Origin: a virus
DNA length: 20,170 bases
Reading direction: 5' to 3' (one strand)
Virus record (IMG/VR): IMGVR_UViG_3300037070_003131
Location: 1 to 20,170 of that record
Positions 1 through 4,763 of this stretch are shown here, one piece after another. The position numbers were made by a program, and so were the translations under genes. The notes beneath the pieces were generated by a model. It did no database searches. It worked only from the letters and a program-made list of their open reading frames with translations, and was not told the DNA's origin. How positions within the stretch are numbered: the first letter of the stretch is position 1; each line of letters begins with the position of its first letter.

Positions 1-1
1 G

Positions 2-613
2 ATTGGGATAAATGAAAATGTTATCATGGGATACATCACAAGCTATGGGAAGGAATTAGGGGATTTGAATAAAGAAATGGTAGGCGGGGATATGGTCAGG
101 GCTATCATGTCGATGTCATTTAATTGGTGCCTGGAGGACAGATCTCAATCAGTAAGACAGTTAGCTATTCTGCAGTCCAGCCAAGGTGCAGACTACAAAC
201 CTTTCGTCTCTGGTGAAGTAACAAAGGCAATCAAATTGGGCATGGATGCCAATACACAATTGCAATCATTATTAAGGTCAATGATGCCTTCAGGAAATAT
301 GTCCTTACTGCCTTATGAGGAACCCAAGGAGGCTACCGATAAAGGTATCACAATTGACCAAGTGGTTCGCTTACTGAAAGAGGAAAAGGTAACACCCTTA
401 AAGGAAGACCCAGACCACAAGGCAATGCTTAGTGAATATTATGATATCACAAATATGCCAGAGGTAAATGCCTTAAAGCAAGTTAACATGGATACCTCAA
501 AAGAGGGATTAGGATTAATGGATATCACCAACATTAAGGAAGGGCAAATCCTTAATCACAGCAATCGTAGGGAAGAGGAATTCGAAATAGATCCTGACTC
601 GGATAACGTGTAA
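2..613 (+). CDS. hypothetical phage protein, 5' end outside window
   Basis: I do not recognise this protein. The frame is open to the left edge, with codons for IGINENVI before the first ATG at 26, so the gene probably begins outside the window; 195 residues follow that ATG. The sequence looks soluble and mostly helical, with no membrane segment and no cysteine cluster. It has a hydrophobic helical middle (around LQSLLRSMMPSG) and an acidic C-terminus ending in EEEFEIDPDSDNV. It is followed within 35 bp by a hairpin terminator, so it is the last gene of a rightward transcript. No small terminase subunit is recognisable elsewhere in the window and TerS proteins are often helical with acidic tails, so that role is possible, but it is only a guess from context. 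Confidence 0.75.
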   Translation: MGINENVIMGYITSYGKELGDLNKEMVGGDMVRAIMSMSFNWCLEDRSQSVRQLAILQSSQGADYKPFVSGEVTKAIKLGMDANTQLQSLLRSMMPSGNMSLLPYEEPKEATDKGITIDQVVRLLKEEKVTPLKEDPDHKAMLSEYYDITNMPEVNALKQVNMDTSKEGLGLMDITNIKEGQILNHSNRREEEFEIDPDSDNV

Positions 614-645
614 TAATCTATATAATATATATGACAAATTGTTAT

Positions 646-676
646 AAGGATCTTAGTGATAAGGTCCTTTGTTTTT
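646..676 (+). terminator. Rho-independent terminator after the first gene
   Basis: A 10-bp stem (AAGGATCTTA at 646-655 and TAAGGTCCTT at 660-669, with one T-G wobble) closes a GTGA tetraloop. It is followed by a T-rich run, TGTTTTTGTT. It ends the transcript of the partial gene at the left edge. Confidence 0.8.
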
Positions 677-710
677 GTTACTTGGTCTAGGATGTAGGTT
701 GGGATAATCC

Positions 711-759
711 GATCTCAGATCCTTGCTTCAAGGCCTTCCCAGAACACTCCCAGAACACT
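711..759. repeat. two small hairpins and an 11-bp tandem duplication
   Basis: Two short perfect inverted repeats lie side by side: GATCT-C-AGATC at 711-721 and CCTTG-CTT-CAAGG at 721-733. They are followed by a tandem duplication of CCCAGAACACT (738-748 and 749-759). No gene covers this stretch. Part of it (717-743) resembles 2872-2896. The function is unknown; a regulatory or recombination site is possible. Confidence 0.6.
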
Positions 760-808
760 ACACTCTGTGATAATAGGAAAAAGGTCTTTATAGTGTATTT
801 ATATTTTA

Positions 809-816
809 TATATTTG
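809..816 (+). promoter_or_regulatory. Bacteroidota-type -7 box, TATATTTG
   Basis: TATATTTG matches the Bacteroidota -7 consensus TAnnTTTG. It sits 53 bp upstream of the small membrane protein start at 869. It lies within the 13-mer TTTATATATTTGT (805-817), which is repeated exactly at 1595-1607. No clear TTG at -33 is visible, so the call rests on the -7 box, its position and the exact repeat. Confidence 0.55.
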
Positions 817-868
817 TCTTATAATAATTATATATAATAATCCTGTTAAACCTTTAAATCCTAATATT

Positions 869-1069
869 ATGAATCACTCACAATCAATCCTTATCTGTAT
901 TTTAATTATCCTTGTTTCTTTCTTCTCAGGCTATGCTCTAGGCCAAATCGAAAAGAAAAAGGAAATTAAAACCAGAGCAATAGAAATCCTTGATGAACCA
1001 GCCGATAAGGGAGTAGAAGTTACCTTCGGGGAATTGGAATACATTATCTTCGGGGAATACCAAAAATAA
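869..1069 (+). CDS. small single-pass membrane protein
   Basis: This is a 66-residue protein of unknown function. Residues about 6-25 (SILICILIILVSFFSGYALG) form a hydrophobic helix, followed at once by a basic stretch (EKKKEIKTR) and an acidic soluble tail. The charge pattern suggests an uncleaved inner-membrane anchor with the tail in the cytoplasm, though a signal peptide cannot be excluded. It stands alone between a promoter-like box at 809 and a hairpin at 1081, so it is probably a single-gene transcript. The start follows an AT-rich leader without a Shine-Dalgarno sequence, like the other genes here. Small phage membrane proteins of this kind include superinfection-exclusion factors and lysis regulators; nothing in the sequence selects one of these. 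Confidence 0.7.
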   Translation: MNHSQSILICILIILVSFFSGYALGQIEKKKEIKTRAIEILDEPADKGVEVTFGELEYIIFGEYQK

Positions 1070-1080
1070 TATAACACCTA

Positions 1081-1105
1081 AAGCCCATGATAACCTTATG
1101 GGCTT
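1081..1105 (+). terminator. hairpin terminator after the small membrane protein gene
   Basis: An 8-bp perfect stem (AAGCCCAT at 1081-1088 and ATGGGCTT at 1098-1105) encloses a 9-nt loop 11 bp after the stop codon. The following T tract is weak (CCTTGTGCTT), so termination may be partial. Confidence 0.6.
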
Positions 1106-1598
1106 CCTTGTGCTTACTGTTAGAGGCTACTTGTAAAAGGCTATCTGTAACTAATAAGGCCCTATTGCTACTTGGCTACCTGTTAATCCTTATTCACAAT
1201 TGTAACAATAAATTCCTATAAATAGGTAGGCAGGAGTATACAGGAGAACCCCTCTAGCCAATAGAATTCCATCTCATAAGTTTCTCTTAGAAAAAAATCC
1301 AATGAACCATAGGATAACCCAATAAGGAATCCCTTTGTATCACAGGCCTTCAATGGGAAGCAGGGTGTTCTAGGATGGTATGTGTGAATGATATTAAGAT
1401 ATGTATATATGGGCAACAAGGATGATGTTGGGGTTTCGCCGAGGGATGGTTTTATAGTTTTGAGAGTTTTTAAAAAGTTGGGGTTTTCAAACAAAATGTT
1501 TAAAATAAAACAAATTGTTATAAAAAAATAAATAAAAAAATATAACAAATTTCTTTTTAAATGTTATAAAATAATTTTTTTTAAATGAAAAACATTTA
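1106..1598. other. about 490 bp without a convincing gene
   Basis: No frame here gives a supportable gene. The left part carries degenerate 12-14 bp repeats (1111-1185) and a 12-bp palindrome, CCTATAAATAGG, at 1215-1226. Composition changes abruptly after about 1440: upstream resembles the rest of the phage, downstream is extremely AT-rich. A leftward frame at 1216-1548 is open but has no homology I recognise, no leader or promoter and no neighbours on that strand. A rightward 47-codon frame ending near 1534 (it starts MILRYVYMGNKDD) is also unsupported. Confidence 0.5.
1111..1185. repeat. degenerate repeats of GGCTAyyTGTAA, partly in 14-bp phase
   Basis: Related 12-mers begin at 1111 (TGCTTACTGTTA), 1125 (GGCTACTTGTAA), 1139 (GGCTATCTGTAA) and 1174 (GGCTACCTGTTA). 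A partial copy, TGCTACTTGGC, lies at 1166-1176. The first three are spaced exactly 14 bp apart. No gene covers them. Iteron-like or repressor-binding sites are possible. Confidence 0.55.
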
Positions 1599-1606
1599 TA
1601 TATTTG
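1599..1606 (+). promoter_or_regulatory. Bacteroidota-type -7 box, TATATTTG, for the AT-rich cassette
   Basis: TATATTTG fits TAnnTTTG and sits 31 bp upstream of the ATG at 1638, giving a plausible leader of about 25 nt. The surrounding 13-mer TTTATATATTTGT (1595-1607) is identical to 805-817. No TTG is evident near -33; the upstream sequence is poly-T. Confidence 0.55.
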
Positions 1607-1637
1607 TATCAGAATAAATCTTTAAAAATATAATCTT

Positions 1638-1751
1638 ATGAAAAAAATTATTTTAATTTTATTAATTGCATTACAATTATTTAATAATATAGGTAATGAA
1701 AATGATTTAAAGAAACCTAATAAAAAAAAGCAAACAACTTATATTTGTTAA
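1638..1751 (+). CDS. short peptide with N-terminal hydrophobic segment
   Basis: This 37-residue frame starts MKKIILILLIALQLF, a classic lysine-plus-hydrophobic N-terminus resembling a signal peptide or short membrane anchor. It continues with a hydrophilic, lysine-rich part and ends in a single cysteine (QTTYIC). There is no lipobox. Its leader, ending AATCTT before ATG, matches that of the gene at 2115, and a TATATTTG box lies 31 bp upstream, which supports real translation despite the small size. Its final codons overlap another TATATTTG box. The function is unknown; a small membrane protein, a secreted peptide or a type I toxin-like peptide are all possible. It is the first gene of the low-GC cassette. 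Confidence 0.5.
   Translation: MKKIILILLIALQLFNNIGNENDLKKPNKKKQTTYIC
1740..1747 (+). promoter_or_regulatory. possible internal -7 box, TATATTTG
   Basis: A third TATATTTG lies inside the last codons of the 37-residue peptide gene and 22 bp upstream of the ATG at 1769. The spacing suits a promoter with a very short leader. In sequence this AT-rich a chance match is a real possibility. Confidence 0.3.
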
Positions 1752-1768
1752 TCCTAAAAAATAAAAAA

Positions 1769-2017
1769 ATGAAAATAGATTTAAACAATAAAGACTTTAA
1801 TATATATAAAGAGTTTTTACAAAAAACAAAAAGTACTTTAATTACTTCTTATATTAATGATAACGTTTGTATGTTAATAGTAGAACAGAATATACAAAAC
1901 GTTTTAAATTTAAAGTTTATAAAAGAAATTGAAAATACTTTTGATATTACTTTAGATATAGACTTCACAATCGAAAGAATTGAAAATAATAAATTTTTAA
2001 TTATTTTAGAATTTTAA
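1769..2017 (+). CDS. hypothetical small protein of the AT-rich cassette
   Basis: An 82-residue acidic protein that I do not recognise. I chose ATG 1769 (MKIDLNNKDFN) because it follows an A-rich leader (CCTAAAAAATAAAAAA), typical of starts in this window; a TTG at 1745 in the same frame would add eight residues and is less likely. It is rich in Asn, Ile, Lys and Glu, as its base composition dictates. The ending alternates charged and hydrophobic residues (TIERIENNKFLIILEF), suggesting beta strands. There is no membrane segment, and a single cysteine. It is the second gene of a cassette bounded by its own promoter and terminator, and clearly different in base composition from the virion genes. 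Confidence 0.6.
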   Translation: MKIDLNNKDFNIYKEFLQKTKSTLITSYINDNVCMLIVEQNIQNVLNLKFIKEIENTFDITLDIDFTIERIENNKFLIILEF

Positions 2018-2037
2018 AAAATAAATTAATAAAAACC

Positions 2038-2067
2038 TTGCGAATTAAAAAATTTAAATTATCTTTA
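2038..2067 (+). promoter_or_regulatory. Bacteroidota-type promoter: TTG, 19-bp spacer, TATCTTTA
   Basis: TTG at 2038-2040 and TATCTTTA at 2060-2067 are separated by 19 bp. This agrees with the Bacteroidota arrangement of TTG near -33 and TAnnTTTG near -7, with the last base changed to A. The start codon at 2115 lies about 47 bp downstream. This is the best two-part promoter in the window. Confidence 0.6.
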
Positions 2068-2114
2068 CAAAGAATTAAAAAACAAATCATTAAAAATCTT
2101 TAAATTAAAATCTT

Positions 2115-2624
2115 ATGAAAACAAATGTAAAAAATTCAGACAACAAAGGAGTAACTACAAATGTAGTAGAAACTAAAAAAGTAGTTGATTTAAATAATCC
2201 AACAACAAAAGCTAATTTTATTGAAGCAAAAAAAGAAGCAATAAAAAAAGGAATTGATTTTAATAATTTAGATTTTGCTAATTTATTAAATCAATCTCAA
2301 TCTATTAAAGTAGAAAAACAAAATTCTGTAAATGAAAAACATTTTATTTACAAATTTGAAAGAGAAGATTTAAGTAAACAAAAAGCGCAATCTAAAAGAA
2401 ATCAAATCAGAAAAAAAATTGAAAAATTAAATGATAATGTTATTTATTATTTTCAAAATAAAAACGTAGTTGAATTGGAAAAGAGCGTTGAATTATTTAA
2501 AATATTTTATTTAGAAACATATATTTTAAATGATTATTCATTAAATTCTGTTTATGCAAATCATGTAGAACAAATTAAAAAAGATAAATTAAAACTAGTC
2601 TTTGATATTATTCAATTAATGTAA
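2115..2624 (+). CDS. hypothetical Lys/Asn-rich protein of the AT-rich cassette
   Basis: A 169-residue protein with no family I recognise. The N-terminal ~45 residues are hydrophilic and probably disordered. The centre is strongly basic (residues about 85-105, with SKQKAQSKRNQIRKKIEKL), suggesting nucleic-acid binding or a basic helix. The C-terminal half alternates hydrophobic and charged residues and looks helical. No membrane segment is present. The start shares the leader ending AATCTT-ATG-AAAA with the peptide gene at 1638. It has its own two-part promoter at 2038-2067 and is followed within 15 bp by a strong terminator. Its base composition, by eye only about a fifth to a quarter G+C, is far below that of the phage core genes, which points to recent acquisition as a moron-type gene. 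A role in host takeover, exclusion or anti-defence is a guess from context. Confidence 0.7.
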   Translation: MKTNVKNSDNKGVTTNVVETKKVVDLNNPTTKANFIEAKKEAIKKGIDFNNLDFANLLNQSQSIKVEKQNSVNEKHFIYKFEREDLSKQKAQSKRNQIRKKIEKLNDNVIYYFQNKNVVELEKSVELFKIFYLETYILNDYSLNSVYANHVEQIKKDKLKLVFDIIQLM

Positions 2625-2636
2625 AAGAGTCGATTT

Positions 2637-2683
2637 AAAAGGAATAAAAGTAGTACCCCTATTTTTATTCCTTTTATTTTTTT
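2637..2683 (+). terminator. strong terminator closing the AT-rich cassette
   Basis: A perfect 13-bp stem (AAAAGGAATAAAA at 2637-2649 and TTTTATTCCTTTT at 2663-2675) encloses a 13-nt loop and is followed by A and seven T. It lies 12 bp after the stop of the 169-residue gene. The A-rich left arm could also make it work weakly in the other direction. Confidence 0.85.
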
Positions 2684-2720
2684 ATACATATACACCGAGC
2701 TCCTAGTGCATAACCATAAC

Positions 2721-2752
2721 TTTATGAAAAGTGCATAAGGGTTCTCCGATCC
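2721..2752. repeat. imperfect direct repeat, copy 1
   Basis: TTTATGAAAAGTGCATAAGG followed by GTTCTCCGATCC. The second copy, at 2844-2877, reads TTTAGTGAAAAGTGTATAAGG in two parts and ends AAGATCC. GTGCATAA also occurs just upstream at 2706-2713. The function is unknown. Confidence 0.5.
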
Positions 2753-2843
2753 TCCAACTCCAAATCTCCATTCTCCAAACTCCACCCCCATGACTTATAG
2801 CATCCAACACAACAAGGTCCCAGTAAAAAAATACCAGGACCAG

Positions 2844-2877
2844 TTTAGTGAAAAGTGTATAAGGACTCCTAAGATCC
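2844..2877. repeat. imperfect direct repeat, copy 2
   Basis: TTTAGTGAAAAGTGTATAAG, then GACTCCTAAGATCC. It matches copy 1 at 2721-2752 over the core GAAAAGTGyATAAGG and again at the terminal GATCC. It lies just downstream (on the minus strand) of the last leftward gene. Confidence 0.5.
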
Positions 2878-2896
2878 TTTCAAGGCTTCTACCAGA
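2872..2896. repeat. dispersed element similar to 717-743
   Basis: AGATCCTT, TCAAGGC and CCAGA occur in the same order here and at 717-743, with a 3-bp GCT insertion in the left copy and small differences near the end. The two copies lie on either side of the accessory region and its AT-rich cassette. Confidence 0.45.
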
Positions 2897-3181
2897 TTAA
2901 CCTTTATCATTACCCCATCCTGGATTAATACACCCCATTATAGGAATAGGAGAACCACACCCCATACAATATTTAATAGATCCTTGTCCCGCTTCTCCCA
3001 GAGCCTTAACATATTCAAGGAGAGTATTACCAATCGGATGACCAGATTCTCTACACACTTTAATCAATGCTATTGTTTTATCGATAGACTTTACCTTACT
3101 GTATAGGTAACTTATATCATCAAAGGTAAAAGGTGTACTCCTTGCTATTACCCTTAATATTTCTTCTGTCATTGCATCCAT
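2897..3181 (-). CDS. small protein with C-terminal cysteine motif
   Basis: A 94-residue protein of unknown function and the last gene of the leftward block. The N-terminal two-thirds look helical (residues 1-66, with hydrophobic positions in helix-like spacing). The C-terminus carries CMGCGSPIP followed about a dozen residues later by CINPGWGN, so at least three cysteines lie close together (C-x2-C and a further C). This resembles half of a zinc ribbon; a fourth ligand is not obvious within the protein, so metal binding may be incomplete or shared between subunits. The gene starts 30 bp downstream of the large cysteine-rich gene and is probably cotranscribed with it. Confidence 0.65.
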   Translation of the reverse strand: MDAMTEEILRVIARSTPFTFDDISYLYSKVKSIDKTIALIKVCRESGHPIGNTLLEYVKALGEAGQGSIKYCMGCGSPIPIMGCINPGWGNDKG

Positions 3182-3211
3182 AATTCTTTACTTAAAGATT
3201 GAACATTTTAA

Positions 3212-4576
3212 TTAGGCACTTGGGTAATTGGGATCATTAGGTTCAGGTTCGTCCTCATCTTCATCGATGTGTTGTCGGATATTCTTATCTCCCGTCCTAA
3301 CGTGGTTCCTTGCCTCTGGTGTTAGGTCTTCATCATCCTCAAAATCAACATCCTTCTTCAAAGGTCTTTTTTTCTTCTTAGGTTTAGGAACTACTTCCTT
3401 CCAAGCTGAGTAATTACATTGAGGACTAATACATATAATTTCCCCACTCCTATTCTCAAGGGGAGAAGCCAGAGTTTTATTACCACATTCCGGGCATATC
3501 TCTAATGCCTCCATTATCCTTTGTCTCTCTGCTTGAAGTTCCGGTGATAAGGTATCTCCCTCCACAAAGGTTGAATATTCTTCTATAGACATCTCTAAAT
3601 GTTCATGTAAAGGTAAATTAGAATCTCCCTTATGCCATGCATCAATAGCATCATCTATATTTCCTTGTTCTTCTGTTGCCTGAATAGCTACTTCTCTTAG
3701 TTCTTCTGGTTTAGAACCTATATAATATACTCCTTCACAATATTTAGAGTTTTGGTTACAGGCACATATCTTTTTATCCTTACAGTTTTCCCTAGAGAGA
3801 TCTGGTTTAGGAGGATCCATATGTTTCATTAATGCATGTACCTTTGCCTCCAGTTCTTTATCACCATGTAAGGGTAGAATACCATTGATAAAGCCTCTGC
3901 AACATCCTATTTCCAATAATGCTAAGGTTTTGGTTTTACCCCAGATGCTATTGTATTTATCCTTTACTTCGAAGTATTTATCTCTAGGCATATCCCAAGG
4001 TAAGATCTCTTGAACTCTTTCATATGCTTGAGGTATTGGTAATCCCCCAGGTTCCCCAGTTGGATCTTCTTTAGGTGGTCCTATTACTTTACCCAGTATG
4101 ATATCATTCTCTGGACTCTTTCCCGGGAAGTTTCCTTTCTTATTACCATAACAAACATCGCCATTACCAAGTTCCCTGCAACCACAGATGTCTTTGTGCA
4201 TACAATTGTTTATACTGTGCTCAGCTTCTTCCGGATCATTCATTATCTCTTTACGATATTCTGCTTGAGTCATACCTTGGTTATTATATTTCTCTAACCA
4301 ACTAGGGCCATTAACAGGAGTAGAAGTTATAATAGGTTTTTGTTTCTTGAACCCAATCTCATTAGTATTCTCTGTAAATGGTTCAGCTTCCTCAAACTCT
4401 TCTCGATTAAGAGTGATATAGATCAAAGATTTATCATTCCAATATTTACAGGAATAAGTTACCTCTTTATCTCTAATGGTGCAGCTGTCAATTACACCAT
4501 ATAACTTTGGAGTATTATTAGAATTTCCTGGCCGGAGGATTTCTATTCTAGTACCAGATTTTAATATTTGTATCAT
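3212..4576 (-). CDS. large cysteine-rich protein with C-terminal zinc ribbon
   Basis: A 454-residue protein that I do not recognise as a whole. In order: an N-terminal beta-rich segment (residues about 1-62) that could be an SH3 or KOW-like barrel; a first cysteine cluster C125-x5-C131-x-C133-x8-C142; a central region with CC at 225-226; a second cluster of the same pattern, C265-x5-C271-x-C273-x6-C280; a zinc ribbon with CPEC (361-364) paired with C382 and C387; then a lysine-rich patch (398-408) and a very acidic tail. The repeated clusters and the ribbon suggest several metal sites. The basic patch next to a ribbon suggests contact with DNA, RNA or a polymerase, but no catalytic motif is visible. 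It lies 10 bp downstream of a small membrane gene in the leftward block, downstream of thymidylate synthase. Confidence 0.7.
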   Translation of the reverse strand: MIQILKSGTRIEILRPGNSNNTPKLYGVIDSCTIRDKEVTYSCKYWNDKSLIYITLNREEFEEAEPFTENTNEIGFKKQKPIITSTPVNGPSWLEKYNNQGMTQAEYRKEIMNDPEEAEHSINNCMHKDICGCRELGNGDVCYGNKKGNFPGKSPENDIILGKVIGPPKEDPTGEPGGLPIPQAYERVQEILPWDMPRDKYFEVKDKYNSIWGKTKTLALLEIGCCRGFINGILPLHGDKELEAKVHALMKHMDPPKPDLSRENCKDKKICACNQNSKYCEGVYYIGSKPEELREVAIQATEEQGNIDDAIDAWHKGDSNLPLHEHLEMSIEEYSTFVEGDTLSPELQAERQRIMEALEICPECGNKTLASPLENRSGEIICISPQCNYSAWKEVVPKPKKKKRPLKKDVDFEDDEDLTPEARNHVRTGDKNIRQHIDEDEDEPEPNDPNYPSA

Positions 4577-4586
4577 ATTTAGTTAA

Positions 4587-4763
4587 TTAGTATTTATTAT
4601 CTCTCTGTAGGTTATTGGCCCAGATCATCAGGGATACCCAAGTTGGTATTTCTAAACCATATTTTACTGTCAATACAATAAATGCTCCAAGGTATAATGC
4701 TCCACCAATTAGGCAGAGCATTAATTTGGTTTCTTTACTAGGATCTTCTGGATTATTTTCCAT
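4587..4763 (-). CDS. small single-pass membrane protein overlapping thyA
   Basis: A 58-residue leftward frame. It begins MENNPEDPSKETK, has one hydrophobic helix (about residues 14-34, including LCLIGGALYLGAFIVLTV) and ends with a short polar tail, ANNLQRDNKY. Its ATG lies inside the last codons of thymidylate synthase (11-bp overlap), a spacing typical of translationally coupled phage genes, and its stop is 10 bp before the start of the cysteine-rich gene, so it fills the gap exactly. The start follows AATGAAAA, an A-rich leader. A rightward frame over the same bases (4615-4821) has no support. The function is unknown; one helix with an acidic N-terminus gives no specific prediction. Confidence 0.65.
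   Translation of the reverse strand: MENNPEDPSKETKLMLCLIGGALYLGAFIVLTVKYGLEIPTWVSLMIWANNLQRDNKY

Larger units (their letters stand above)
2684..2896. other. gene-free gap with repeats between convergent transcripts
   Basis: No gene is supported here. The gap contains an imperfect direct repeat (2721-2752 and 2844-2877), a run of six CTCC words (2744-2783), an imperfect inverted repeat GGTCC...GGACC around an A tract (2816-2841), and a segment (2872-2896) resembling 717-743. A rightward frame starting at ATG 2790 and ending at 2900 (36 codons) is possible but lacks the usual A-rich leader. Confidence 0.5.

Noticed and set aside
1391-1534. Rightward frame starting MILRYVYMGNKDD, about 47 codons
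   Set aside because: It begins without a typical leader, spans the same composition boundary and ends in poly-lysine codons. There is nothing beyond an open frame to support it.
1216-1548. Leftward open frame of 110 codons
   Set aside because: It lacks an A-rich leader, a promoter and same-strand neighbours. The start half is an AT-rich low-complexity run (MLYFFIYFFITICF) that crosses the composition boundary. The protein has no recognisable pattern.
2816-2841. GGTCC...GGACC hairpin as a leftward terminator
   Set aside because: The stem is interrupted by a 2x2 mismatch and the T tract lies in the loop rather than after the stem, so it does not look like an intrinsic terminator.
2790-2900. 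Rightward 36-codon frame (starts MTYSIQHNKVPVKKY), convergent with the 94-residue gene
   Set aside because: The start follows a C-rich sequence quite unlike other leaders here, and the frame includes the direct-repeat copy. It remains a weak possibility only.
3228-3413. Rightward 61-codon frame rich in Ser
   Set aside because: It is the antisense of the acidic tail of the 454-residue protein; its poly-Ser is the complement of Glu/Asp codons.
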